Shown: positions 1 to 12,500 of the stretch, piece after piece
How the letters are laid out: each line of letters opens with the position of its first letter
How positions within the stretch are numbered: position 1 is the stretch's first letter
Origin: Sapria himalayana
Lineage: Eukaryota; Streptophyta; Magnoliopsida; Malpighiales; Rafflesiaceae
Direction: 5' to 3'
NCBI GenBank assembly: GCA_029783825.1
Contig: JAREIK010003107.1
Span: 189,220 to 253,219, forward strand
DNA: 64,000 nucleotides
Notes under the pieces: model-generated
The model's database searches: none
Told to the model about the DNA's origin: nothing
What the model saw: only the letters and a program-made list of their open reading frames with translations
Made by a program: the position numbers and the translations under genes

Positions 1-413
1 AATCTATATATCTTTCTCTCTATCTACCTATCTCTTTCTATATGTTTATCTATATATCTATCTATTTATCTATGTATCTATATATTTATCTATTTTTCTA
101 TCTCTCTATATATCTTTCTGTATATATTTTTATCCGTCTATCTATCTATCTAATAATCTATCTATCTATCTCTCTCTATGTCTATCTTTCTATTTATCTG
201 TCTAGCTGTATATCTATCTAACTATCATGTATCTATCTATATATCTATCAATCTGTTTGTCTATCTAACTATTTATTTATTTATTTATATGTCTATTAAT
301 CTATCTGTCTATTTTCCTTTCTACTAATCAATAGATTTGTTTATCTATCTATCTGACTATAATTATATCTATTTATATATCTATCTATCTGCCTATCTAC
401 CTATCTATCTATT

Positions 414-418
<5 letters not shown>

Positions 419-456
<38 letters not shown>
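419..456. repeat. (AT)n microsatellite
   Basis: Uninterrupted AT dinucleotide run inside the TCTA array. Confidence 0.95.
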
Positions 457-460
<4 letters not shown>

Positions 461-763
461 CAATATATCTATTTGTTTATTTGTCTATCAATCTATTTAT
501 ATGTCTACCTTTCTATTTTTCTATCTATATATCTGTTTATCTACTTATCTGCCTATCTACATATCTATCAATCTATCTATTTGCCTACCTAACTATCTGT
601 CTATTTGTCAATCTATCATTCTATTTATCTTTTTGTATATTTATCTATTAGTCTATATATCTATCTATCAATCTCTATATCTTTCTATCTATTTATCTAT
701 ATATGTATATATCTTGTAGTCTATCTTTCTTTCTTTCCATCAATCTATCATTGTGTCTATCAA

Positions 764-820
<57 letters not shown>
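764..820. repeat. Compound (GT)n(AT)n microsatellite
   Basis: A GT run passes directly into an AT run inside the TCTA array. The same pairing occurs at 2,556-2,582 (short) and, in the inverted arm, at 62,448-62,549. Confidence 0.95.
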
Positions 821-824
<4 letters not shown>

Positions 825-1191
825 TTAATTACCTATCTATCTATCTATTTTATGATCTATCTATCAATCAATCACTCTATTTTTCTAACTAACTATCTAT
901 CTATCATATCTGTCTATTCGTCTATATGGCTATTTATCTTTCTATTTATATTGTCTATTTGTATATCAATCTAGCTGTCTATATGTCCATCTATCTATGT
1001 ATCTATGTCTCTATGTGTCTATGTCTAAATGTATATATCTTTATATATCTATCTCTATATAACTTTATATCTATCTATCTTTTTATCTGGTTATCTGTCT
1101 ATCTATCTATTTGTATATTAGTCTATCTATCTATTTTCATATCTAACTTTCTTTCTTTCTTTATATTACATTACTTTCCTATCAATCTATC

Positions 1192-1749
1192 TGTTGGGCA
1201 ATCGCGCTTCCACGGGTAGTGAGATTAAGAACAGAAAACACAGAAACAACACAGAAACAACACACAAACAAGCAATTTATATTCCCAATCCACAAGCATC
1301 CACGACATAATCAAAATGAGAAATCAACACAGCAAATAGCATGGTTCACTAGTCGCTTAGTACGACTAGCTTCCTCCACAAGAAAATGCTTATGCGTTAT
1401 AAATTAAAACCAAGAAATAACGTCTTACAGTATGTAACACGGCAGTTGCGAAATCGCACAGAGAGAGAGGAGAACGAAGATAAACAGTTCAACCGGGTTA
1501 AAAAACAGCCACCCAAAAATATAATACAAATGTTTTTATACAGAAAATAAACACCGGTTCATTTAACCGAAGCGGGTCGATCATGGACCGGGCCAGGCTC
1601 TGCTCCAAAAATTTCGGCCCATTGACAGGTCAACGGGACCTCCAGTATTGTGCTACTGCTGCATCCCCGGGCTTTTAATATTTCCTTTCCTGCACTTACA
1701 TGAAAATATTAAAAACGATTATTAAGTAAAAACAAATTACATTACAGCA
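1192..1749 (-). mobile_element. Probable solo LTR (558 bp)
   Basis: A non-satellite island of higher complexity that starts TGTTGGGCA and ends TACAGCA, so it has the TG...CA ends of an LTR. It is bounded on both sides by CTATC (1,187-1,191 and 1,750-1,754), a 5-bp duplication of the kind LTR integrases make, although CTATC is also common in the surrounding satellite. The minus strand looks like the transcribed one: it has CTGTATAAAAAC followed about 90 bp later by a CCTCTCTCTCTG tract, and it would end in CAACA. A 7-bp inverted repeat CTAGTCG/CGACTAG lies at 1,349-1,369. No coding sequence is present, so the family cannot be assigned. Orientation is inference. Confidence 0.6.
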
Positions 1750-2315
1750 CTATCTATCTATTTGTCTCTCTATTATTATGTTTTTATATCTATCTTTCTA
1801 ACTATCTATAAGTTTATTTGTTTATGTGTCAATGTGTGTATATGTCAATTTATATATTCATCTATCTATTTATCTATCTATTTGTCTATCTTTTTATTAT
1901 ATGAATATCTATAATACATAACTCTCTCTCTATCTTTTTATCTATCTATCTATCTGACTATATATCTATTGATTTATTTATGTATCTATCTATCTATCTA
2001 TTTGTCTATCTTGCTATCTGTCTATTATATATCTATCTATTTCTCTATCAATTTTAGGCTATCTATCTATATGTTTAATTATCTATCTAACTATCTATTT
2101 ATCTGAAGATCTTTCTATCTATCTATTTGTTATCTATCTATCTATTAGTATATCTGTCTATCTATCTATCTATCTCTTATTTTTCTATCTATTTATCTAA
2201 TGTATGAATCTATATATGTATATATATCTATATTGGTTTGTCTATATGTCTATTTGTTTATCTGTCTATTTATCTATCTCTCTTTATTTTTATCTATCTA
2301 TTTATCTATAAATCT

Positions 2316-2355
2316 ATCTTTTTATTTGACAATTTATCTTTTTATTTGACAATCT
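2316..2355 (+). repeat. 20-bp direct tandem duplication
   Basis: ATCTTTTTATTTGACAATTT occurs twice head to tail, the second copy ending in AATC. It is a local duplication longer than the 4-bp unit and shows that the array also grows by longer slippage or unequal exchange. Confidence 0.85.
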
Positions 2356-5300
2356 ATCTATGAGGCTATCTACCTATCTATTTATCTATATAACTATATA
2401 TTTTTCTATATAACAGTCTATCTATTTGTCTATTTGTCTATTTGTCTATCTATCAATCTATTTGTCTATTTGTCTATTTGTATATTTGTCTATCTGTCTA
2501 TAAGTTTATATGGCTATCTTTGTATCTATCTATATGTCTATATCTCTATTTATCTATGTGTGTGTGTATATATATATATATCTATTTCTCTATCTATATC
2601 TCTATTTATAAGTCTATCTATATATTTACTATTTATCTATATGTCTATCTAACTAGCTATTTGTCTAACTATCTATTTGTCTTTATATCTATCTATTGTG
2701 TAGCTATCTATCTGTCCATTTGTCTATTTGTCTATCTATCTATCTATATAACTATATCTCTTATGTCAACTAGACTATCTACTAATATATCTCTCTTTCT
2801 ATTTGACTATCTATAAATCTATATATATGTGTATTTCTATATCTCTCTCTTTATCTATCTATCTATATATATATCTATCTATATATCCTTTTGTATATCT
2901 ATCTATCCAACTATATGGTAGTCAATCTATATATCTATATATAAATCTTCTATCTACTTGGATACCTATTTAATCTATTGAATTATTAGTCTATCTATGT
3001 TTCTATCTATCTATCAATCCTTCTATTTGTCTATCTATCTATCTGAATATTTGTATATCTCTCTATTTGCATATCAACCTATCTATCAATCTATCTTTCT
3101 ATCTCCTTATTTTCCAATCTATCAATATGTCTATGTGTCTATCTGTCTATTTATCTATTTTCCTATTTATTATTCTATCTCTCTTTATATTTGTATCTAT
3201 CTTTCTATCTATCTATTTATCTATCTATGTGTCTATCTACCAATTTATTTATGTGTTTATCTATCAATCTATCTCCTTAGCTATTTGTCTATCTATCTGT
3301 CTATTGTCTATCTATCTATCTATCTATATATCTAACTATCTTTCTATTTGTATATCTATCTATCTATTTAGATTTTTATTTGGCTATCTATGTACTAGTC
3401 TATATGTCTATCAATCTATCTATCTATATGTATATCTATATATCTATATGTATATCTATTTATTTGTGATCTACCAATATGTCTATATGTCTATCTATCT
3501 ATTTATCTAAGTATTTATATATCTATCTTTATGTTTATCTCTCTGAGTCTATTTATCCATCGATATATGTAGTTGTCTATCTATCTATCTGTCTCTTTAT
3601 CTATTTATTTGTCTATCTATCTATCTGTCTATATTAAAATCTAGCTATCTATCTATCTGTGTATATATCCATAGATATATATATCAAAGTATCTATCTAA
3701 CTATCTATCTATTTGTGTATCTATCTATCTGTGTATCTATCTATCTATATATTTATCTATCTATTTGTTTATATATCTATATATCTATTTGAGATCTATC
3801 TATATTCCAATATGTCTATCTATCTATCTATTTATCTAATCTATCTATCTGTCTATTTGCCTATCAATTTATCTTTCTATGTATATATCTATATATCTCT
3901 CTATCTATTTATTATTTATATTTCTATCATTTTGTCTATCGTTTTGTTTATTAATCTTTCTATCAATCTATCAATAAATCAATCTAGCTATATGTCAATT
4001 TATCTACATATCTATTTCTTTATATGTATATCTATCTAGATATCAATCTATCTATTAATCTGTCTATCAATCTATCTATCAATTTATCATTTCTATCTGT
4101 CTATCTATCTATCTATGTACCTCTCTATCTGTCTATCTATCAATCTATCTATATATGTTTTTATCTATTAGTTTAACTAATTATCTATCTATCTATCTAA
4201 CTATTTGTTTATCTATCTATATATTTATATATCTGCTTATCTATCTATCTATCTATTTATCTATTTGTCTAACCATTTGTCTGTCTAACCATCTGTCTAT
4301 CAATTAGGTTATCAAACTATTATCTATATGTATATTTGTCTTTCTATCTATCTATCAATTTGTATTTCTATTTGTCTTTCTTTATGCTTTTCTATATGTT
4401 CGTCTATTTATTTGTCTATCTATCATATATCTATTTTTCTATCTTTCTGCCTATTTGTCTATATCTATGTCTATCTATCTATTTATATATTTGTCAATAA
4501 ATCTTTCTATCAATGAGTATATCTATATGTCTATCTATTTGTCTATATATATGTCTATCTTTATGTCTATTTATCTTTATATCTACTTGTCTATCTATCA
4601 GTCTATTTTAATCTATCTATTTATCTATCTTTTTATGAATTTGTCTATCTATCTATCATTATATATATATATATATATATAAGTCTATCTATCTATCTAT
4701 CTTTATTTCTTTTCATCTTTCTATTTGTCTTTCTATATGGTAGTCAATTTGCTTGCCTATCTATCTATATATTTATCTTTTTTATCTACCTGTCTATTGA
4801 TCTGTCTAACTATATATCTATGTGTCTATCTATCTATCTATCTGTCTATTTATCAATCTATTTATTTGTGTGTCTATTTGTCTATTTGTCTATTTGTATG
4901 ACTATTTGACTTTCTATCTATCTCTCTATCTATCTGTCTATATATCAATCTATTTATATGTCTGTATATATACATAACTACCTATGTAACTATCTATTTA
5001 TCTTTCTATCTATCTTTTTATCTTTCTATTTAACTATATGTCTATCTACCTATCTATCTATCTGTCGGTCTATCTGTCTATTTATCTATCTGTTAATTTG
5101 TCTATGTTTATATCTATCTATCTATATATCTATCTCTCAATCTATTTTTCTATCAATCTATCTGTCTATTTGTCTAACTAACTAACTATCGATCTATCTG
5201 TTTGTCTATCTATCTGTTTGTCTATCTATATGTCTATTTATTTTTATCTATCTATCTATTTGTCTATCTATATATGTGTCTATCTACTAATATACTTATC

Positions 5301-7725
5301 TGTCTATCTATTTGTCTATCAGACTATCTATCTATTTGTTTAACTATCAGTTTATTTATCTAATAGTATATCTATCTATATGTCTATCTATCTATTTATC
5401 TATCTATATATATATTTATATCTATCTATCTATCTATTTGACTTTCTTTCCACTGATCTACCTATATGTATATATGTCTATGTCTATATTTTCCTATATC
5501 TATCTATTTTATGAACTATATATCAATCAATCTGTCCATTTTTTATATATCTCTCTGTCTGTCTATATCTCTTTTTGTCTATATACATATTTATCTATCT
5601 TCAATTTATCTATTTATATATCTATATATATGTCCATGTTTATATGTCTATGTGCCTTTGTGTCTATGTGTATATTTGTCTGTGTATAAAGTCTATATCT
5701 TTATATTTTTATCTATCTATCTATCTAGCTATCTATCTATTTATCTTTAAATGAATAATTCTATCTATCTATCTATTAGTCCATCTAACTCTTTGTTGAT
5801 CTTTTTATAAGTGTATTTGTCAATTTAGATATTTGTCTATGTAGCTATTTGTTTATATATATATATATATATATATCTTTCTATTCATCTATCTAAATAT
5901 TAATATATCTATATATCAAAATCTCTATATATTTAACAATTTGTCTATTTGTCTATCTTTATATCTAATTATATATGTATGTATTTATATATCTATCTGA
6001 CTATCTATCTCTCTATCTATCTATTTATTTATCTATCTATCTATCTATTTGTTTAGCTATCAATCTATTTATGTATTTTCCTATCTATCTATTTGTATAT
6101 CTATTTTTTAGTATATTAGTGTATCTATATATTTATATATCTATATATCTATATATCTATAGATCTATATATCTATATATTTATCTATCTATTTGTCTAT
6201 ATATCTATATATCTATATATCTATTTATGTATTTGCCTATCCATATATTTATATATCTATATATGTATATATCGATATCTATTTAAATATATATATCTAT
6301 ATATCTATCTATTTGCCTATCTAATAGTCTATTGACAATCTGTCTATCTTGCTTTGTGCTTATCTTTCTATCTTTCTATCTATCCATATATCTATAACTA
6401 TATATCTATCTTTCTATTTTGTTATATGTTCATATATATATCTATTCCTCTATCTGTCTATCTAAATATTTACTATCATTATATCTATCTATCTTTTTAT
6501 ATATTTATCTATCTATTTATCTTTATAACTATTTTTCTATCTATCTATCTGTCTATTTATCTATCTATCTATTTGTCTATCTGTCTATTTGTCTATCTCT
6601 TTATATGTTTATTTATCTATCTGATTATCTATATATCTATTGATCTTTCTATTTATCAATTAGCTATCCATCTATCTATTAGTCTATATGTAAATCAATC
6701 TATCTATTTATATGTCTATCTATCAATCTATAAATATGCCTATAATTTTATATCCATTTGTCTTTATATACATTTGTCTTTCTGTCTATAAAACTATTTT
6801 TCTATCTATCTTTCATTTTATATGTCTATCTATCAATATATATATATCTATCTATCTAACAATCTATCTATCTATTTATCATTCTTTCTTTCAATCAATT
6901 TATCTGTCTATTTCCCTATCTATCTATATATTTATCTAGCTATCTTTGTATATATCTATATGTCCATATTTTTATTTTTTTTTTCTACCTTTCTATTTAT
7001 ATATCTATCTATTTATATGTCTTTTAGTGTATCTATCTATATTTCTATCTATCTATGTATATATCTATCTATTTTTCTATCTATTTGTCTTTCTATCAAT
7101 ATATTGTCTATCTATCTATTCTCTTTCAATCTATCTATCTATTTTTTTGTCTATCTTTCAATCTATCTATCTGTCTATTTATCTCTTTGTCTATCAATCT
7201 ATTAGTCTATCTACTTACCTATCTTTCTATCTATTTGTCTATCTATAACACTATCTATCTATTTATATATGTATGTATTTCTATATTTATCTATTTGTCT
7301 ATTGATCTATCTATCTATCTATATTATTGTATACCTACATATATGTATATCAAGCTCTCTATCTATCTTGATATCTATTTTTCTTTCTATCAGTCTATCT
7401 ATGTATCTCTCTATCTTTATATCTATCTAACTATTTTTATATTTTCTTATCTCACTATTTGTCTATCTTTTTATTTATTTGTCTATCTTTCTATTTGCCT
7501 CTTTGTCTATATGTTTATCTATCTATTTATTTATCTATCTATCTGCCTATTTTTGTATCTATCTATCTATCTATCTTGTATATCTATATATGTGTATTTC
7601 TATCTATTAATTATATGTTATCAATTTCATATCAATTTGCCTAAGAATCTATCTATCAATCCATCAATCAAATAGTAAATCTTTTTATCTATCGATGTGT
7701 CAATCAAATAATCAATCAATTTATC

Positions 7726-7756
<31 letters not shown>

Positions 7757-8200
7757 TATCAAGAATCTATCTATCATTCAATCTATCAATCTATTTAACA
7801 TTATTCCAATCTATATATCATTCTATCTATATATATATATATATATATGTCTGTCTATCTATATTTCCATATATCTATCTATATATTTTTTTATATGTTT
7901 ATCTATCTATCTATCTTTCTATTTGTCTATCTATCTATCTAAATGTCTATCTATCTATCTAAATGTCTATCTATCTATCTATTTATTTGTCTATCTATCA
8001 GTCAATATATCTATCAATTAATTTATCTATCTATCTATCTATTTAACTATCTATCTATGTATCTATATGTCTATCTATCCATCTATCAATCAAAATATTT
8101 ATACCTATATCTATTCATCGATATATCCATCCATCTATTAATATATTTTATTTTCTATCTACCATATATATATCCATCAATCTATCCATGTATCTCTCTG

Positions 8201-8219
8201 TCTATATATGCATCAATTT
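8201..8219. repeat. LINE target-site duplication, left copy
   Basis: TCTATATATGCATCAATTT is repeated exactly at 15,477-15,495. Nineteen identical bases directly flanking a LINE with a T-run at its 3' side are the signature of target-primed reverse transcription. Confidence 0.93.
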
Positions 8220-8742
8220 TTTTTTTAAAAGGTTTATTTTATTATTATTATGCCCTCTCTTTTGGCGGAGGTATACCCTTTGTACAAGCTAATACTACCC
8301 TTTTTCCCTTTTACACCCATTCTCAAAAAGAATTAAAAACCTAACTCTATGAAATCATGCTTTTGACTCTCTTCTTTAAGTATGCATTATGTAGTATGTA
8401 TACTAATTTTGATGCAATTTTCAGGACTATTTTTATTCAAGTTGTGTTTATAGTCTTTTCCTGCTTTCATAACTTTGTTTGGCTCTTTGAATAGGAGTAA
8501 CTATGCTTTTTGAGCTGCTCGGTACGAGCCCCCCTACTTGATAGGTCACCTTCAGCTGCCCCGTTAATGCCATAAGCTTGGAGGTGTATATTCAGTCTCC
8601 TCCTGCATCATTACCATCCCAAAACGACAAAATTGTGCATAATTCTAGTTATTGTTCTCTTACCTCTGTGAACCTGTTGAAGCTTAACTCCATGTTTCTT
8701 CAGTTGGGTTTGATGCTGCCCTATATAGACTCCTGTCGCCTT

Positions 8743-8840
8743 TACATATCAAGTTACAGGCTATTTTCTAACTCATTACATATCGAGTTACAGATGCTAT
8801 TTTCTAATTCATTGCATATCAAAACCAACAAATTACAGGC
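8743..8840. repeat. About 36-bp tandem repeat in the LINE 3' UTR
   Basis: Two close copies of a unit with TACATATC[A/G]AGTTACAG followed by CTATTTTCTAA, then a third decayed copy starting TGCATATCAAAACC. Confidence 0.75.
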
Positions 8841-8858
8841 AATATTTAAAGAATAAAA

Positions 8859-8904
8859 AAAAGCTGTCCTCAATAAAGCCCCCTTATGGTGCTTGACAGC
8901 TTTT
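8859..8904. other. Inverted repeat in the LINE 3' UTR
   Basis: AAAAGCTGTC (8,859-8,868) pairs perfectly with GACAGCTTTT (8,895-8,904) across a 26-nt spacer. In the RNA it would form a hairpin about 650 nt upstream of the A tail. A 3'-end hairpin can act as a recognition site for LINE reverse transcriptase in some families; that role here is only a guess. Confidence 0.7.
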
Positions 8905-9526
8905 CCTGCAAAAAAACCAATACAACCAATATCATATAAGCTGTAAACCTTACCGACTTACCTTTGCTTCCCTGTTGGAGATTCTTTCAGAAGGTCTTCA
9001 CAGCCAACTGAATTTTCTCATTCTTCAGGCAGGCTCTTTTTCCTCATCAGGACTAGTGAATTTTCTGCTAAGACTTGCCACCGCCTTAGAAGTAAGGACA
9101 ATAACTCTGTCACATCCTCGGTCCTGCCCTATACCTCCCTTTTGCTGAGTGCTTTAAATTTTGGCCTTGTTGGATATCTTCCCTGCAAAGACAAAAATTT
9201 CCCTACCCTACCCTGGACTCTACCCACTTAAAAAAATTGCCATCCTTGTTAAATGATAGCTTCCTGCTGGAGGTCTATCCCAAGTTATGCTTTTTATCCT
9301 TTGCTGCTTAATTATCTTAATATTGAAGTCCCATGACTTATCTGTGTACTCATCTGTATTTTTATTTATAACTATTATAGGCTTTATACAACTTTTTATA
9401 TAACAGTGTTTATATAACAGCGTAAAAAACAGAATGGATATTATTATATTATATTAGCAATGGTCAAGATACATATTTTAAAAAACTTAATGTTCCCGCC
9501 CAATCCATCAGAAAGTTGAGGCTTTG

Positions 9527-12500
9527 TTATATATTCATGGTTTGTTTATTTATTCTAAAATAAGAAAATCCCATTTTATCTAAACATGCTATTCCCTTTA
9601 ATTTATTTGGCATGAGCTTCTCATTAAATTCTGTATCTTTTCTGGTGGTACCTATTTTTGACAGATTATCCGCTAGATAATTCGCTTCTCTGTATATATG
9701 TATTTATTGAGGCCTTCAGTTCATCCATAAGACCAAGAATTGCTTCTAGTTCCTCTTCATTCCTCCATAATATTTTCTTATTGATTACTGTATCAACTAG
9801 TAATTTTGAGTCTACCTGTACTTCAATGTTTTTAAAGTTAAGGTGCTTGCATAACTCTAACCCTGATTTTAATGCTCTGATTTCAGATTCTAACGCCGAA
9901 GAGGCTCTACTAGATCTGGTGAAAGCTCTCTGTACTGTCCCTGTATGATCTCTTATTACCCCGCCTCCTCCTGCTATTCCAGTGTCCCTGCTAAAACTCC
10001 CGTCCGTATTCAGTGAGAATTTACCAACCGGTGGAGCATTCCACTGTATGCATTTCGCCCTTTGCTAATTTAAAACTTTGTATGTGAGATCCCATTCTTT
10101 CTCAGGCTTCTTTTCTTGTTTCATTTCCTGAATAACTATCGGTTTTATTAGTAATATATTACATATCTCCTTTCTAATATCTTTTATAATTTCTGTTAAA
10201 TTCATCCTTATATTTTCAAATTTACTTTTGTTTCGAGATTTCCATATACACCAAATAATTAGATGCGGCAGTTTTTGGTTGAGCCATTTCCTGGTGGGAC
10301 TTTTCGTTTTCTCATTTTCCCATTTTTTAACTTTATCTATTAATCCATCATCCATTTTACATATGCTTTTTTCCCCTTCCATTTCTTTCCATATTTCTGC
10401 TGCAATGGGACCATTAGAAAGCAAATGATCGGTAGTTTCAACCGCTTGTAAACAGCATTCACATCTAGAAGCGATGTTTATACCTTTCTTTTGTATATTT
10501 CTATCTACCGGTATAGCATTCATTAAAGCCTTCCATGTGAAGGAGCACATTTTTTGCGGTATGTTTTCTTGCCATACCCATTTAAATAAAATTTGAGCGG
10601 GTTTTTTCTTTCTGACCAAGTCTTTTGCCGACTTGAGGGAAAAGTTTCCTTGTGGTGTTAACATCCATTTCCAGCCGCTCCTCTTTTTTATAGAGTGTGA
10701 GTCCACTATTTCTTTTTGTTTTTCCATTGACTTCCAACTGTTCGAGACTTTCTTAGTGGTCTTATTCTTGTTATCTAAATATCTTGCCCGCATATATTTT
10801 GCCCACAGACTATCACTTTCTTTAAGTCTCCACCAGCTTTTACAGTCCCAGGCAGCTGCCGAGTCCTGGAGGCTCATTAGTCTTAATCCTGCTTCCTCTT
10901 TCGAATAACAGATACTTTTCCAGTCCTTCCAATGTAGTTTATTTTTTCCTTGTTTTTTACCCCATAAGAAGTTGGCCATTTCCGATTCGAGTTTTTTAAT
11001 AAATTTCTTAGGGGGGTGTATCACTGATAATATGTGCGTAAGCGTGCTTTGTAATACATGTGATAGCAGTGTTATCCTTCCCCCAAAACCCAGTAACTCT
11101 TCTTTCCATCCTGCTATTTTCTTTCTTAGTTTGTCTTGAAAATAACTTAGATATTCTTCTTTCAACCTCCCCTCATACATCGGACAACCTAAATACATTA
11201 ATGCCCCTTTTATTTCTGCAAATCCCGTAATCCTTTTTATTTTATCTACTAACTTTAATTTTGCATTTTTAGCAAGCATGAACTGACATTTGCTTTTATT
11301 AACCATTTGACCTGTCTCTTTTTCAAAAATTTGGAGAAGATGCATAAGATTCATTAAAGACTTAATGCTAGCATTTGTAAATATTATAAAGTCATCTGCA
11401 TAAGCTAAACAACCTATTCTGGGTGTATTCCTTGGTTGTCTGAATGACAATATTTTACCTTCGGATATTTTCTTATTCAAGTTACGTATTAGCAATTCTA
11501 GATAGATATCGAAAAGAAGGGGGGATAGCGGATCCCCTTGCCTTAAACTTTTATATGGTTTAAGTTCCACACTTAACTTTCCATTTACTAGTACTCTTAC
11601 CCAATTGCTTGATATACATCTAAATATTAAATCTATGGTTAGCTCTGAAAAGCCGAACCTCCTTAACACAATGCAAAGGGTATCCCATTCTACTCTATCA
11701 AAGGCTTTCGATAGATCTAACTTAACCACTAAGTTTTTTCCTCTAGACTTACTTCTTATCTCTTTTATCATTTCAGATGCAAGCTTTATATTTTCTATCA
11801 TTAATCTATTTTTAACAAAACCTGTTTGTTCCTGAGATATTATTGAAGGTAAAATTAAGCTCAGCCTATTTTGTAATATTTTTGCCAATATTTTATAAAT
11901 AGCATTACATAAACTTATTGGTCTATAATCCTCACATTTCTGTGGTGATTCTTTTTTTGGAATTAAAACTATAAAAGATTTTGCCCATGCTTTTGGGATT
12001 TCCGCACCTACAAAAAAACTTGCAATTGCAGGAACTAGCTCGGTTTTAATCGTATCCCAGTTTACCTGAAAGAGATAATTGTTCCAACCATCAGGTCCTG
12101 CTGCACTATCTTTATCCAGACTAAACACAGCCTCTTTAACTTCTTGTTCACCTGGGACCAATTCCATTGATTGATTTTGAACTTCCGTAATGGTAACCCT
12201 AATCACTTGCATTAGAGAGTTATCTCTCCTACTTGACTGACTACATAATTGATTTTCAAAAAATTTTTTAAAAAGAGCTCCTATTTCCTTTTCATTTTCT
12301 ACCCATTCTCCTTCTTCGTTTATTAGACCTTTAATTTTATTTTTTTGAGATTTTATTTTAGACATACTATAAAAAAATTTGGTATTACGATCCCCATCTT
12401 TTAACCATTTTATTTTTGCTCGTTGTTTCCAGTAAATTTCTTCCATGTGTAGTTTCAATCTCAGTTCTCCTTTAGCCTTACTTAATTCTATTCTAGTTTC

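Larger units (their letters stand above)
1..1191 (+). repeat. Degenerate TCTA (GATA-type) satellite, block 1
   Basis: Almost every base fits a 4-bp register of TCTA with single-base variants (TCTG, TTTG, TCAA, TATA, TTTA). Perfect runs are short, usually under six units, which suggests an old array decayed by point mutation. The opposite strand reads TAGA/GATA. Open reading frames here code only Ser-Ile-Tyr-Leu cycles. The block is cut at the window edge and ends at the 5-bp duplication of the LTR at 1,192. Confidence 0.95.
1750..8219 (+). repeat. Degenerate TCTA satellite, block 2
   Basis: 6.5 kb of TCTA-register repeat with the same variant units as block 1 and scattered AT runs (for example 5,861-5,875 and 7,829-7,848). 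Diverged long-range copies of other left-arm segments are visible: 5,501-5,720 resembles 843-1,075, and 7,081-7,330 resembles 16,121-16,370. No gene is supported. The block ends in the 19-bp target duplication of the LINE (8,201-8,219). Confidence 0.95.
8220..9526 (-). other. LINE 3' UTR
   Basis: A long non-coding tail of the LINE between the ORF2 stop and the A tail. It contains an AATAAA-type polyadenylation signal on the minus strand (8,233-8,238), a 10-bp stem hairpin at 8,859-8,904, and about three diverged copies of a 36-bp unit at 8,743-8,840. On the minus strand a polypyrimidine tract ending TTTTTTTGCAG (about 8,910) resembles a splice acceptor. I see no protein-coding homology in it. 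Confidence 0.8.

Noticed and set aside
9658..9948. 96-residue + frame in the LINE
   Set aside because: Antisense shadow of the RNase H region of ORF2, which has clear motifs on the minus strand. Other + frames between 10,228 and 14,220 are likewise antisense to ORF1 and ORF2.
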